DNA of 64,000 nt, from contig NZ_FNYY01000009.1 in assembly GCF_900109145.1 (NCBI RefSeq), forward strand, positions 124,001 to 188,000, read 5' to 3'. The translations under genes and the position numbers were made by a program. Every line of letters begins with the position of its first letter. Within the stretch, counting starts at the first letter, position 1. The notes beneath the pieces are model-generated. The model ran no database searches. It saw nothing but the letters and a program-made list of their open reading frames with translations, and was not told where the DNA came from. This document shows, in pieces, positions 27,416 through 36,446 of this stretch. The stretch is from Marinovum algicola (GTDB taxonomy: Bacteria; Pseudomonadota; Alphaproteobacteria; Rhodobacterales; Rhodobacteraceae).

Positions 27416-28611
27416 GCCCGACCTCCATGGATCCGCCGGTAGAGCGGGTTGATGCCGATGCCATAGCTCAGCTCGGCCGGCGCCTCGACGTCCCAGAGCG
27501 CGAGGTCGGCGCGCATTCCGGGCGCGATCACACCGCAATCCTTGAGACCCAGCGCGCGGGCCGCATGGCAGGTGGTGCCGGCCAGCGCCTCGGCCGGGGT
27601 CAGGCCGAACAGGGTGCACCCCATGTTCATCGCCAGAAGCAACGAGCCCATCGGCGACGATCCCGGGTTCCAGTCGGTCGCCACCGCCATCGGCACACCC
27701 GCCGCGCGAAACGCCGCAACCGGCGGCTTTTGCGTTTCGTGCAAGGTGTAGAAGGCGCCGGGCAGAAGCACCGCGACGCTGCCCGCGGCCTTGAGCGCGC
27801 GCGCGTCTGCCTCGGTGGCGAATTCGACGTGATCGGCCGAGAGCGCGCCATGGCTGGCCGCCAGTGCGGTGCCGCCCATATTGCTCAGCTGCTCGGCATG
27901 CAGTTTCACCGGCAGACCCAGCGCCGCGGCCCGGTCAAAGACCCGGGCGATCTGGGTGGCGTCAAAGGCGATGCCCTCGCAGAACCCGTCCACCGCATCG
28001 ACCAGCCCCGCCTCATGGGCGGCCTCGAGCGCCGGAATGCAGACCTCGTCGATATAGGCGTCGGCCGTCTTCCCTTTCGGCACCGCATGGGCGCCCAGAA
28101 ACGAGGTGACGACGCGCAGCGGCCGTTGCGCGCCGACCGCCCGCGCCACCCGCAGCATCTTCAGCTCGGTCTCGATATCCAGCCCGTAGCCCGACTTGAT
28201 CTCGACCGTGCCGACGCCCTCGGCGATCAGCGCATCAGCGCGGATCAGCGCGGCGTCCAGCAAGGTCTGTTCGTCCGCCGCTCGGGTCGCCGAGACGGTC
28301 GAGACAATCCCGCCGCCGGCCCGCGCGATCTCTTCGTAGCTGGCGCCCTGCAAACGCATCTCGAACTCGCGGGCGCGGTTTCCGCCGTGCACGATGTGGG
28401 TGTGACAATCGATCAGCGCCGGGGTCAGCAGCCGCCCGCCGCCATCGATTTCTTGTCCGCGCCACGCCGGATCGGCCTCCGCCATCGGGCCGACCCAGGC
28501 GATCCGGTCGCCCTCGATCCGCAGACCGGCCTGCCGGAGCAGGGAATACGCCCCATCCGCCCCGTCCATGCGTGCGACCGACACGTTGGTGATGAAGACC
28601 GGGTCTGACAT
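27412..28611 (-). CDS. hutI: Imidazolonepropionase
   Basis: This 399-residue amidohydrolase-fold enzyme hydrolyses imidazolonepropionate to formimidoylglutamate. The metal-binding [17 protein letters not shown] is at about 72-88, the [14 protein letters not shown] block at about 156, the KLHAEQLSN metal ligand at about 236 and DWNPGSSP near 311. It is the first gene of the minus-strand hut operon and starts 71 bases from hutF on the other strand. The divergent gap carries the shared operator. Confidence 0.96.
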   Translation of the reverse strand: MSDPVFITNVSVARMDGADGAYSLLRQAGLRIEGDRIAWVGPMAEADPAWRGQEIDGGGRLLTPALIDCHTHIVHGGNRAREFEMRLQGASYEEIARAGGGIVSTVSATRAADEQTLLDAALIRADALIAEGVGTVEIKSGYGLDIETELKMLRVARAVGAQRPLRVVTSFLGAHAVPKGKTADAYIDEVCIPALEAAHEAGLVDAVDGFCEGIAFDATQIARVFDRAAALGLPVKLHAEQLSNMGGTALAASHGALSADHVEFATEADARALKAAGSVAVLLPGAFYTLHETQKPPVAAFRAAGVPMAVATDWNPGSSPMGSLLLAMNMGCTLFGLTPAEALAGTTCHAARALGLKDCGVIAPGMRADLALWDVEAPAELSYGIGINPLYRRIHGGRA

Positions 28612-28620
28612 AACATCTCC

Positions 28621-28669
28621 TTGCTTTGATGCCTACATAAAGCTAATATGTACGTACTTATTTTGTCAA
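28621..28669. promoter_or_regulatory. Divergent hut promoters with a palindromic (HutC) operator
   Basis: For hutF, TTGCTT (28621-28626), 17 bases and TAATAT (28644-28649) make a plausible sigma-70 promoter. For hutI, TTGACA reads on the minus strand at 28669-28664. The palindrome AATA-T-GTACGTAC-T-TATT at 28645-28662 covers the hutF -10 box and the hutI spacer, so one repressor could close both. HutC is encoded at 30043-30744. Confidence 0.6.
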
Positions 28670-28681
28670 TGGAGATGACAC

Positions 28682-30046
28682 ATGCAGGAGATCCATGCGC
28701 GACAGGCACTTACGGCCGAGGGTTGGGTCGGCGACCTGCGCATCGCCATCGACAACGGCCGGATCGCGCGAATCTCCACCGGTCCGGCCGAGGGCCGCCG
28801 CTCGGTCGATCTGCTGCTGCCGGCGCCGGCGAACCTGCACAGCCATGCCTTTCAGCGGGCGATGGCCGGCCTGACCGAAACCCGCGGCCCCGACCCCAAG
28901 GACAGCTTCTGGACCTGGCGCAAGCTGATGTACCGTTTTCTCGACCGGCTGACGCCCGATCAAGTGCAGGCCATCGCGGCGCTGGTCTTTCTCGAGATGC
29001 AGGAGGCCGGCTACGGATCGGTGGCCGAGTTCCACTATCTGCATCACGACATCGGCGGCGCACCCTTTGCCAACCTGTCGGAAATGGCCGAACGGATCGC
29101 CGCCGCCGCGCAGGAAACCGGGATCGGGCTCACGCTCTTGCCGGTGCTCTACATGCAGGGCGGCTGTGACGGCCGCGCCCTGCAAGGCGGACAACGGCGG
29201 TTCGGCTGCGACATCGATCTCTTTGCCCGGCTGCATACCGAAAGCGCGGCGCGGATCGCCCGTGGCCCGGAAGATCACGCCATCGGCCTCGCGCCGCATT
29301 CGCTGCGCGCCGTGCCGCCCGCGGCGCTGGCGTCGGCGCGTGCCATCTCGCCCGAAGGCCCGCTTCACATGCATCTTGCCGAACAGCAGGCCGAGGTCGC
29401 CGAGGTCGAGGCCCATCTCGGCGCCCGGCCGGTGGACTGGCTGCTGCGCAACGCCGAGGTGACGCCGGATTGGTGCCTGATCCACTGCACCCAGATGAGC
29501 GATGACGAAACGGCCCGGCTGGCCGCCACCGGCGCCGTGGCCGGGCTCTGCCCGATCACGGAATCGAGCCTTGGCGACGGCATCTTCAACGGCAAGAGCT
29601 TTCAGCAGGCCGGCGGGCGCTTTGGCATCGGCTCGGATTCCAACATCCATATCGCGCTCTGGGAAGAGCTGGCGACGCTCGATTATTCACAACGCCTGCG
29701 TGACCACAGCCGCGCCGCCCTGGCCACCCCGGAGCAATCGACGGGGCGGGTGCTCTTTGACACCGTTGCCCGCGCCGGCGCCCAGGCGGCAGGCCGGCAG
29801 GCGGGGCGCATCGAGACCGGGCAATTTGCCGATCTGATGGCCATATCCACCGACAACGAATTCCTGTGCAATCGCAGCGGCGACGCGGTGCTCGACAGCC
29901 TGATCTTTACCGGCCGTGGCCGCGCCTGTGTCACCGATGTCTGGAGCGCCGGCCGCCACATGGTACAAGACGGTCGCCACATCCATCGCGACCGGATAGT
30001 ACGGGCGTTCCTCGACGTGATGGACCAGCTTGGACAAGAGATATGA
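28682..30046 (+). CDS. hutF: Formimidoylglutamate deiminase
   Basis: This 454-residue amidohydrolase deiminates N-formimidoyl-glutamate to N-formyl-glutamate plus ammonia. The metal motif HSHAFQRAMAG is at about 53-63, LHMHLAEQQAE at about 229 and the FGIGSDSNIHI block near 319, all typical of HutF. It is divergent from hutI and overlaps hutC by four bases. Its presence with hutG defines the Pseudomonas-type five-enzyme pathway rather than direct HutG arginase-like cleavage. Confidence 0.95.
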   Translation: MQEIHARQALTAEGWVGDLRIAIDNGRIARISTGPAEGRRSVDLLLPAPANLHSHAFQRAMAGLTETRGPDPKDSFWTWRKLMYRFLDRLTPDQVQAIAALVFLEMQEAGYGSVAEFHYLHHDIGGAPFANLSEMAERIAAAAQETGIGLTLLPVLYMQGGCDGRALQGGQRRFGCDIDLFARLHTESAARIARGPEDHAIGLAPHSLRAVPPAALASARAISPEGPLHMHLAEQQAEVAEVEAHLGARPVDWLLRNAEVTPDWCLIHCTQMSDDETARLAATGAVAGLCPITESSLGDGIFNGKSFQQAGGRFGIGSDSNIHIALWEELATLDYSQRLRDHSRAALATPEQSTGRVLFDTVARAGAQAAGRQAGRIETGQFADLMAISTDNEFLCNRSGDAVLDSLIFTGRGRACVTDVWSAGRHMVQDGRHIHRDRIVRAFLDVMDQLGQEI

Positions 30047-30744
30047 CACCGCCGACCCGCCTGTCCTGGAAAGACGTGCGCGACGAGATCCACAAGGCGA
30101 TCCTGTCGGGCCGCTACGGCCCCGGCGACCGGCTGCCCCGCGACGCCGATATCGCCGAAGAGATGAACTGCGCCCGGTCGACCGTGCAGCGCGCGATGCA
30201 GGATCTCTCTGACAGCGGGCTGGTCGATCGCCGCCGCAAGGGCGGCACAAGGGTGCGCGCCGAGCCGGTGACCCGCGCCACGCTCGACATTCCGATCACC
30301 CGCCGCGAAGTCGAACAGCGGGGCGGGCGCTATGGCTATCAGCTGATCCGCCGGGTCGAGGAGACCGCGCCGCACAGCGTTCTGGCGACCTTCGAGCTCA
30401 CCACCCCGCAGCCGATGCAGCGGATCGAAGCGCTGCATTTCTCCGATGGCCGGCCCTATATCCTCGAAGACCGCTGGGTCTGCCCGGAAACGGTGCCGGA
30501 GATCCGCGATCTCGACCTCACCAGCCAGAGCGCGAACGAATGGCTGGTGCTTAACAAGCCCTACAGCCGCTGCGACATGCGTTTCTTTGCCATAACCGCC
30601 GAACCGCAGATGGCCGAGCTGCTGGAAACCGAGGTTGGCGCCGCGCTTTTGGTGATCGAACGGACCACCTGGATCGAGACCGCGCCGATCACGACGGTCA
30701 AGGCGATCACCGCGCCGGGCTACCGGCTCCTGACCACCAGCTGA
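30043..30744 (+). CDS. hutC: HutC-type GntR/UTRA repressor
   Basis: This 233-residue regulator uses the ATG at 30043, overlapping the hutF stop (ATGA). The winged helix covers about 5-70 (LPRDADIAEEMNCARSTVQR) and the UTRA effector domain about 90-228. HutC proteins bind the divergent hut promoter and release it on binding urocanate. The operator-like palindrome at 28645-28662 is the expected target. The frame extends upstream to 29866 only as a shadow of hutF. Confidence 0.92.
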   Translation: MTPPTRLSWKDVRDEIHKAILSGRYGPGDRLPRDADIAEEMNCARSTVQRAMQDLSDSGLVDRRRKGGTRVRAEPVTRATLDIPITRREVEQRGGRYGYQLIRRVEETAPHSVLATFELTTPQPMQRIEALHFSDGRPYILEDRWVCPETVPEIRDLDLTSQSANEWLVLNKPYSRCDMRFFAITAEPQMAELLETEVGAALLVIERTTWIETAPITTVKAITAPGYRLLTTS

Positions 30745-30826
30745 ACGCCGCGCGCCTCTGGGTCTGCGTCCCTTTCGGGTCTTGCCGCGCGCAGGGTCGA
30801 CGGCGCGCCCTGCCCTGGCCATATAA

Positions 30827-30873
30827 CCGGACTACCAAGAATTGCCGGGAAGGTATTTCCGGACTTTCAAAAT
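30827..30873. repeat. Tandem direct repeats upstream of the ureidoglycine aminohydrolase gene
   Basis: CCGGACTACCAA (30827) recurs as CCGGACTTTCAA (30859), 32 bases apart, close to three helical turns. The second copy continues into TTTCAAAAT, which also occurs before bhcA at 32865-32873. This is the most structured part of the 222-base gap 30745-30966 and may bind a regulator. Confidence 0.4.
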
Positions 30874-30966
30874 TCCTGATAAAGAGTTGTCGCAGCTTTG
30901 CGGGTGGCCGGAATGGCCGTTCAGACGCATAGTCGGGCAAACGCCACGCCGGCTTCAGGAGCGCTC

Positions 30967-31836
30967 ATGACCGCGAAATACTATGCCCCCCACGGCGGCC
31001 ACCCCGGCCAGGACCAACTGCTGACCGACCGTGCCGTCTTTACCGATGCCTATGCCGTCATCCCGAAAGGAACGATGCGCGACATCGTCACCAGTTTTCT
31101 GCCGTTCTGGAACGACACCCGGCTCTGGGTGATTTCCCGCCCCCTGAGCGGCTTTGCCGAAACCTTTTCGCAATACATCATGGAAGTGCAGCCCGGCGGC
31201 GGCTCGGACCGACCGGAAACCGACCCCGGCGCCGAGGGCGTGCTGTTTGTCGTCGAAGGCACCGCAAGCCTGACGGTGCAGGGCGAAACCCATGAGATGA
31301 CCCCGGGCGGCTATGCCTATCTGCCACCCTCGACCGATTGGACCCTGTACAACCGGGGCAAGGAGACCCTGCGCTTTCACTGGGTGCGCAAGGCCTATGA
31401 GGCGGTCGAGGGCCTCGATCTGCCCGATGTGCTGATCCTGAACGAAAACGACATCGCGCCGACAGAGATGCCCGGCACCGACGGCAAATGGGCTACCACG
31501 CGCTTTGTCGACCCGAACGACCTGCGTCACGACATGCATGTCACCGTGGTGACCTTCGAGCCCGGCGCGGTGATCCCCTTCCTGGAAACCCATGTCATGG
31601 AACACGGGCTCTATGTGCTGGAAGGCAAGGCAGTCTATCGCCTCAACAACGACTGGGTCGAGGTCGAGGCCGGCGATTACATGTGGCTGCGCGCCTTCTG
31701 CCCGCAGGCCTGTTATGCCGGCGGCCCCGGCAAGTTCCGCTACCTGCTCTACAAGGACGTCAACCGCCACATGGCGCTGCGCCCGGCCCACGCCGGCCTT
31801 GCCTGCGGCCACCGGGTGCGCCAGGCCGCCGAATAG
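30967..31836 (+). CDS. allE: (S)-ureidoglycine aminohydrolase, bicupin
   Basis: This 289-residue double-cupin protein converts ureidoglycine to ureidoglycolate plus ammonia in allantoin breakdown. The ATG at 30967 follows CAGGAG; the frame opens at 30898 without a better site. The N-terminal part (ISRPLSGFAETFSQYIMEV) and the C-terminal cupin with FLETHVMEHGLYVLEGKAVY, including Glu and His metal ligands, match the family. Its product feeds ureidoglycolate lyase (41879-42376). It converges on bhcR with a hairpin in between. Confidence 0.87.
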   Translation: MTAKYYAPHGGHPGQDQLLTDRAVFTDAYAVIPKGTMRDIVTSFLPFWNDTRLWVISRPLSGFAETFSQYIMEVQPGGGSDRPETDPGAEGVLFVVEGTASLTVQGETHEMTPGGYAYLPPSTDWTLYNRGKETLRFHWVRKAYEAVEGLDLPDVLILNENDIAPTEMPGTDGKWATTRFVDPNDLRHDMHVTVVTFEPGAVIPFLETHVMEHGLYVLEGKAVYRLNNDWVEVEAGDYMWLRAFCPQACYAGGPGKFRYLLYKDVNRHMALRPAHAGLACGHRVRQAAE

Positions 31837-31887
31837 CCGCAGTCTGACCTCCGCGCCGTGACCGCGCGGCCGGAGCCAACGGCCGAG

Positions 31888-31908
31888 GCCCCGGGCCAAG
31901 CCCGGGGC
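31888..31908. terminator. GC-rich hairpin between convergent allE and bhcR
   Basis: GCCCCGGGC and GCCCGGGGC pair perfectly around CAA in the 80-base convergent gap. No T-run follows, so termination efficiency is uncertain. Confidence 0.5.
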
Positions 31909-31916
31909 GCGCCGCC

Positions 31917-32771
31917 TCACACCTCGCGCATTATCCCGCCGATGGCATGGGTCAGATCCCGCGCCGCCGCGATCACCGGGCGGCTCAAGCGGTCGACCTC
32001 TGCCATGCTGACGCGGCTTGTCGGGCCCGAGACCGAGATCCCCGCGATCGCCTCGCCGTTCAGATCGAACACCGGGGCGGCGATACAGCGCATGCCGGCA
32101 TTCTTTTCCTCATTGTCGATGGAAAAGCCCCGGGCCCGCACTTTCCGCAGATCCGCCCGCAGCGCCTCCCGGTCAGTGATCGTGTGATCGGTGAACACCT
32201 CCAGCCGGGTCGCGGCCAGAAAACGGCCCAGCCGCGCATCGTCCATCTGCGCCAGAAGCACCTTGCCGATGCCCGAGGAATGCATCGGCGACAAGGTGCC
32301 CGGCGGAAAGAAGGCGCGGATGCTGGCATGGGTTTCGACCTGGCTGAGAAACAGCACCGCGCCTTCCTGCTCGATCCCGAGATTGGCGGTCTCGCCGGTG
32401 TCCTCCATCAGACGCCGCAGGTACGGCCTGGCCCGGTCGACAAGGCTGGTGCGTCGCAGAAACCGCGCGCCGATCACATAGGCGCGGGGCCCGATGTGCC
32501 AAGTCTGATCCTCGGCGTCGAATTCCACCAGCCCCCGGCCTTCCAGCGTCACCAGAATCCGGTAAACCGTGGCCGGCGCCTGCCGCGTTTCGCTGGCCAG
32601 AGCGGTCAGCGACCTGCCCTGCGCCGCGCTGAGATATTCGAACACCTCCATCGCCCGATCCAGCGATTTGATGGTGTTCTGCGCGGTCTTGTCTTCCCAG
32701 CCCCGCGGCCGGCCCCGGGCCCGCCGCGGGCCTCGTTTTCCGCCATTGTCTTGAGAATCCATAAGAACCAT
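31917..32771 (-). CDS. bhcR: BhcR, IclR-family regulator of the beta-hydroxyaspartate cycle
   Basis: This 284-residue protein has a basic N-terminal extension (RGPRRARGRPRG), a winged helix at about 33-95 (KSLDRAMEVFEYLS... APATVYRILVTLEGRGLVEF) and an IclR effector domain. The start is the ATG at 32771 preceded by GGAAAG; an in-frame ATG at 32762 is an alternative. It is divergent from bhcA, the arrangement known from Paracoccus denitrificans, where BhcR responds to glyoxylate. The 160-base divergent gap holds an inverted repeat (32804-32839) suited to IclR binding. Confidence 0.9.
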   Translation of the reverse strand: MVLMDSQDNGGKRGPRRARGRPRGWEDKTAQNTIKSLDRAMEVFEYLSAAQGRSLTALASETRQAPATVYRILVTLEGRGLVEFDAEDQTWHIGPRAYVIGARFLRRTSLVDRARPYLRRLMEDTGETANLGIEQEGAVLFLSQVETHASIRAFFPPGTLSPMHSSGIGKVLLAQMDDARLGRFLAATRLEVFTDHTITDREALRADLRKVRARGFSIDNEEKNAGMRCIAAPVFDLNGEAIAGISVSGPTSRVSMAEVDRLSRPVIAAARDLTHAIGGIMREV

Positions 32772-32803
32772 CTGCTTTCCAGTGAAAGATAAATTCACTA
32801 TAT

Positions 32804-32839
32804 GAAAAATACAACTCATTGGCAATCATGGTATTTTTC
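32804..32839. promoter_or_regulatory. Inverted repeat in the bhcR-bhcA divergent region
   Basis: GAAAAATAC (32804-32812) and GTATTTTTC (32831-32839) are perfect 9-base arms separated by 18 bases. A smaller symmetric element ATTG-G-CAAT (32818-32826) shares the same centre. Nested symmetry in an AT-rich divergent gap is what an IclR tetramer would be expected to bind. Confidence 0.6.
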
Positions 32840-32931
32840 GAAACCGGGGCATTCCGAAAGCCGATTTCAAAATAATGTCGCCCGCCGTCGTCGTCATTTA
32901 AGGTGCAGACAACGACGGAAGGAGACCCCCC

Positions 32932-34122
32932 ATGAGCTTTCAAAACCCTGTTTTCATCCCGGGTCCGACGAACATCCCGGAAAACCTGCGCAAGGCCTGC
33001 GACATGCCGACGATCGACCATAGATCGCCGCTCTTCGGCCAGATCCTGCACCCGGCCCGCGAGGGTGTACGCAAGGTTCTGAAAAGCGACAGCGCCGAGG
33101 TCTTCATCTTCCCCTCGACCGGCACCGGCGGCTGGGAAACCGCGCTGACCAACTGTCTCTCGGCCGGTGACAAGGTGCTCTCGGCGCGCAACGGCATGTT
33201 CTCGCACCGCTGGATCGACATGTGCCAGCGCCACGGGCTGGACGTCCAGATCGTCGAGACCCCCTGGGGTGAAGGCCTGCCGGCGGATCGCTTCGAAGAG
33301 ATCCTGACCGCCGACACCAACCACGAGATCAAGGCCGTTCTGGCGACCCACAACGAGACCGCCACCGGGGTCAAATCCGACATCGCCGCAGTGCGCAAGG
33401 CACTGGACGCCGCCGGCCACCCGGCACTGATGTTCGTCGACGGCGTGTCCTCGATCGGGTCGATGGATTTCCGGTTTGACGAATGGGGCGTCGACGTGGC
33501 GGTTGCCGGCTCGCAGAAGGGCTTCATGCTGATGGCCGGCCTCGCCATCGTCGGCTTCAGCGAAAAGGCGATGGCAGCCACCCAGACCGCGACACTGCCG
33601 CGCACCTTCTTTGACGTGCATGACATGAAGAAAGGCTATGCCAACAGCGCCTATCCCTACACCCCCGCCGTCGGCATGTTGAACGGTCTGAACCAGGCCT
33701 GCACCATGCTGCTGGACGAAGGTCTCGAGAACGTCTTTGCCCGGCATCACCGCATCGCCGAAGGCGTGCGCGCCGCCGTGGGCGCCTGGGGGCTGGAGCT
33801 CTGCGCCGCCTCGCCGGACCTCTATTCCGACACGGTCAGCGCGATCCGCACGCCGGAAGGCTTCAACGCCACCGACATCGTGTCGCACGCCGCCAGCAAA
33901 TACGGCGTCGCCTTTGGCGTCGGTCTGGGCGAGGTCGCGGGCAAGGTGTTCCGCATCGGCCACCTCGGCTCGCTCACCGACGTGATGACCCTGTCGGGCC
34001 TCGCCACGGCGGAAATGTGCATGGCCGATCTCGGCCTCGACATCACGCTGGGCTCGGGCGTTGCCGCCGCGCAGGAATACTATCGCGGGCATGCCGTCGC
34101 GGCCCGGAAATCCGCAGCCTGA
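32932..34122 (+). CDS. bhcA: Aspartate-glyoxylate aminotransferase
   Basis: This 396-residue PLP enzyme of the serine-glyoxylate aminotransferase group (class V) transfers the aspartate amino group to glyoxylate, giving glycine and oxaloacetate. The PLP lysine is K196 in GSQKGFMLMAG; the N-terminal FIPGPTNIPENLRKA is the family opening. It starts after AAGGAG and heads the bhcABCD operon opposite bhcR. The order and gene set, not this sequence alone, separate it from a serine-cycle aminotransferase. Confidence 0.93.
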   Translation: MSFQNPVFIPGPTNIPENLRKACDMPTIDHRSPLFGQILHPAREGVRKVLKSDSAEVFIFPSTGTGGWETALTNCLSAGDKVLSARNGMFSHRWIDMCQRHGLDVQIVETPWGEGLPADRFEEILTADTNHEIKAVLATHNETATGVKSDIAAVRKALDAAGHPALMFVDGVSSIGSMDFRFDEWGVDVAVAGSQKGFMLMAGLAIVGFSEKAMAATQTATLPRTFFDVHDMKKGYANSAYPYTPAVGMLNGLNQACTMLLDEGLENVFARHHRIAEGVRAAVGAWGLELCAASPDLYSDTVSAIRTPEGFNATDIVSHAASKYGVAFGVGLGEVAGKVFRIGHLGSLTDVMTLSGLATAEMCMADLGLDITLGSGVAAAQEYYRGHAVAARKSAA

Positions 34123-34148
34123 GGACCCGTCTCATGAAGGATACACCG

Positions 34149-35102
34149 ATGTATATCCCCACCTACGACGACATGCTGGCCGCGCATGAGCGCATCAAGC
34201 CGCATATCCGCAAGACGCCGGTCCGCACCTCGGACTACCTCAACGAGCTTGCCGGGTGCCAGCTGTTCTTCAAATGCGAAAACTTCCAGGAGCCGGGGGC
34301 CTTCAAGGTCCGCGGCGCCTCCAACGCGGTGTTCGGGCTGGATGACGCACAGGCGAAACTGGGCGTCGCGACGCATTCCTCGGGCAACCATGCCTCCTGC
34401 CTCAGCTATGCGGCTATGAAGCGCGGCATCCCCTGCAACGTGGTCATGCCGCGTACCGCGCCGCAGGCCAAGAAGGACACCGTGCGGCGATACGGCGGCA
34501 AGATCACCGAATGCGAACCCTCGACAAGTTCGCGCGAAGTGACCTTTGCCGAGGTACAGGCGAAAACCGGCGGCGATTTCGTGCATCCCTACAACGATCC
34601 CCGGGTGATCGCCGGGCAGGGCACCTGTGCCAAGGAATTCGTCGAACAGGTCGACGGGCTGGATTTTGCCGTGGCCCCGATCGGTGGCGGCGGCATGATC
34701 TCGGGCACCTGCCTGACGCTTTCGACGCTGGCGCCCGAAACGAAAATCATCGCCGCCGAGCCGGAACAGGCCGACGATGCCTATCGCAGTTTCAAGGCCG
34801 GGCACATCATTGCAGATGACGCGCCCAAGACCGTGGCCGACGGGCTGCTGGTGCCGCTCAAGGATCTGACCTGGCACTTCGTGTCGAACCATGTCTCCGA
34901 GATCTTCACCGCTTCCGAGCAGGAGATCGTCGACGCGATGAAGCTGGTCTGGAAACACCTGCGTGTGGTGATGGAGCCGTCCTCCGCCGTGCCGCTGGCC
35001 ACCATCCTGAAAAACAAGGAGCACTTCGCGGGCAAGCGCGTCGGCGTGATCGTCACCGGTGGCAACGTCGACCTCGACAAGTTGCCGTGGATGGTGGGTT
35101 GA
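34149..35102 (+). CDS. bhcB: Beta-hydroxyaspartate dehydratase
   Basis: This 317-residue PLP enzyme of the serine racemase/threonine dehydratase fold eliminates water from beta-hydroxyaspartate to give iminosuccinate. The PLP lysine is K53 in AFKVRGASNAV; the phosphate-binding glycine loop is GGGGMISG at about 178. The ATG at 34149 (MYIPTYDDML) follows AAGGAT; the in-frame ATG at 34134 is a possible earlier start. There is no C-terminal ACT domain, unlike biosynthetic threonine dehydratase. It lies 26 bases after bhcA. Confidence 0.93.
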   Translation: MYIPTYDDMLAAHERIKPHIRKTPVRTSDYLNELAGCQLFFKCENFQEPGAFKVRGASNAVFGLDDAQAKLGVATHSSGNHASCLSYAAMKRGIPCNVVMPRTAPQAKKDTVRRYGGKITECEPSTSSREVTFAEVQAKTGGDFVHPYNDPRVIAGQGTCAKEFVEQVDGLDFAVAPIGGGGMISGTCLTLSTLAPETKIIAAEPEQADDAYRSFKAGHIIADDAPKTVADGLLVPLKDLTWHFVSNHVSEIFTASEQEIVDAMKLVWKHLRVVMEPSSAVPLATILKNKEHFAGKRVGVIVTGGNVDLDKLPWMVG

Positions 35103-35129
35103 AGACCCGCCTTACCCGGATTTCCGTAG

Positions 35130-35147
35130 GCCGGGCGGCCGCCCGGC
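35130..35147 (+). other. Intercistronic hairpin between bhcB and bhcC
   Basis: GCCGGGC and GCCCGGC pair around GGCC in the 67-base gap. No T-run follows. It could stabilise the upstream mRNA end or dampen read-through. Confidence 0.45.
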
Positions 35148-35169
35148 ACCTTCTCAGGGAGCAAGAAAG

Positions 35170-36333
35170 ATGAAAGACATGACCAACCTCGACAATTTCG
35201 AAGTCGGCTACGACATTCCCGCCAAGCCCGGCATGGACGAGGCCGATATCCAGACCCCCTGCCTGATCCTCGATCTCGACGCGCTCGAGCGCAACATCAA
35301 GAAAATGGGCGATTACGCCAAGGATCACGGCATGCGCCACCGGGCGCATGGCAAGATGCACAAGTCGGTCGACGTGCTGAAGCTGCAAATGGAGCTGGGC
35401 GGCGCAATCGGCGTCTGCTGCCAGAAGGTCTCGGAGGCCGAGGTCTTCGTGCGCGCCGGCATCACCGAAGTGCTGGTGTCGAACCAGGTGCGCGACGCGG
35501 CCAAGATCGAACGGCTGGCGCAGTTGCCCAAGCGCGGCGCCAATATCATCGTCTGCGTCGACGACCTGGCCAATGTCGTCGACCTCTCGGCGGCGGCCAA
35601 GGCCGAGGGAACCGAACTTGGCGTCTTTGTCGAGATCGACTGCGGCGCCGGGCGCTGCGGCGTGACCAGCACTGAGGCCGTGGTCGAGATCGCCCAGGCC
35701 GTGCAGGCCGCCGACAACCTGACCTACAAGGGCATCCAGGCCTATCAGGGCGCGATGCAGCACATGGACAGCTACGACGACCGCAAGGCCAAGATCGATG
35801 CCGCCGTGGCCCAGGTCAGCGACGCGGTCGCGGCACTCAAGGCGCTCGGCATAGAAACCGAGCTGGTCTCGGGCGGCGGCACCGGATCGTATTACTTCGA
35901 ATCCAATTCGGGCGTCTACAACGAGCTTCAATGCGGCTCTTATGCCTTCATGGACGCCGACTACGGCCGCATCCTCGACAAGGACGGCAACCGGATCGAC
36001 GCCGGCGAATGGGAAAACGCCTTTTTCATCCTGACCTCGGTGATGAGCCACGCCAAATCCGACAAGGCGATCTGCGACGCCGGCCTCAAGGCGCAGTCGA
36101 TCGACAGCGGGCTGCCCTTCATCTATGGCCGCGATGACGTGGAATACGTCAAATGCTCGGACGAGCACGGTGTGATTTCCGACCCCAAGGGCGCGCTCAA
36201 GGTCAACGACAAGCTGCGCCTGGTGCCCGGCCACTGCGACCCGACCGCCAATGTGCACGACTGGTATGTCGGTGTGCGGAACGGCAAGGTCGAGACCGTC
36301 TGGCCGGTCTCGGCCCGAGGCAAGGCCTACTAA
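35170..36333 (+). CDS. bhcC: Beta-hydroxyaspartate aldolase
   Basis: This 387-residue PLP enzyme of the D-threonine aldolase family condenses glycine and glyoxylate to beta-hydroxyaspartate. The PLP lysine is probably K62 in RAHGKMHKS, the equivalent of RPHxKTHK in D-threonine aldolases. Near the C-terminus LVPGHCDPTANV holds the His/Asp site for the divalent metal. The ATG at 35170 follows GGGAG; the open frame begins at 35059 without support. Third gene of bhcABCD. Confidence 0.93.
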   Translation: MKDMTNLDNFEVGYDIPAKPGMDEADIQTPCLILDLDALERNIKKMGDYAKDHGMRHRAHGKMHKSVDVLKLQMELGGAIGVCCQKVSEAEVFVRAGITEVLVSNQVRDAAKIERLAQLPKRGANIIVCVDDLANVVDLSAAAKAEGTELGVFVEIDCGAGRCGVTSTEAVVEIAQAVQAADNLTYKGIQAYQGAMQHMDSYDDRKAKIDAAVAQVSDAVAALKALGIETELVSGGGTGSYYFESNSGVYNELQCGSYAFMDADYGRILDKDGNRIDAGEWENAFFILTSVMSHAKSDKAICDAGLKAQSIDSGLPFIYGRDDVEYVKCSDEHGVISDPKGALKVNDKLRLVPGHCDPTANVHDWYVGVRNGKVETVWPVSARGKAY

Positions 36334-36378
36334 GCGCCTGAAACCCCGGGGAGGGGGAGAGCCCGAGAGGGCCAAAGT

Positions 36379-36420
36379 CGCCCGTGTGTATACTCACCTT
36401 CCGGCAGTGGCACACGGGCG
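36379..36420 (+). other. Hairpin between bhcC and bhcD
   Basis: CGCCCGTGTG (36379-36388) and CACACGGGCG (36411-36420) form a perfect 10-pair stem with a 22-base loop; TTTT occurs six bases later, just before the bhcD ribosome site. It may partly terminate or attenuate transcription into bhcD. The 113-base gap is the longest inside bhcABCD. Confidence 0.5.
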
Positions 36421-36446
36421 CACGAATTTTATGTGGGAGACAATAC

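Noticed and set aside
32173-34092. A 639-codon minus-strand frame spanning bhcA and bhcR
   Set aside because: It crosses the divergent promoter and is antisense to bhcA, then out of frame in bhcR. No domain is visible.
34149-35102. Calling bhcB a threonine dehydratase and bhcD an ornithine cyclodeaminase
   Set aside because: Both fit those families by fold, but the complete bhcRABCD order argues for the beta-hydroxyaspartate cycle roles.
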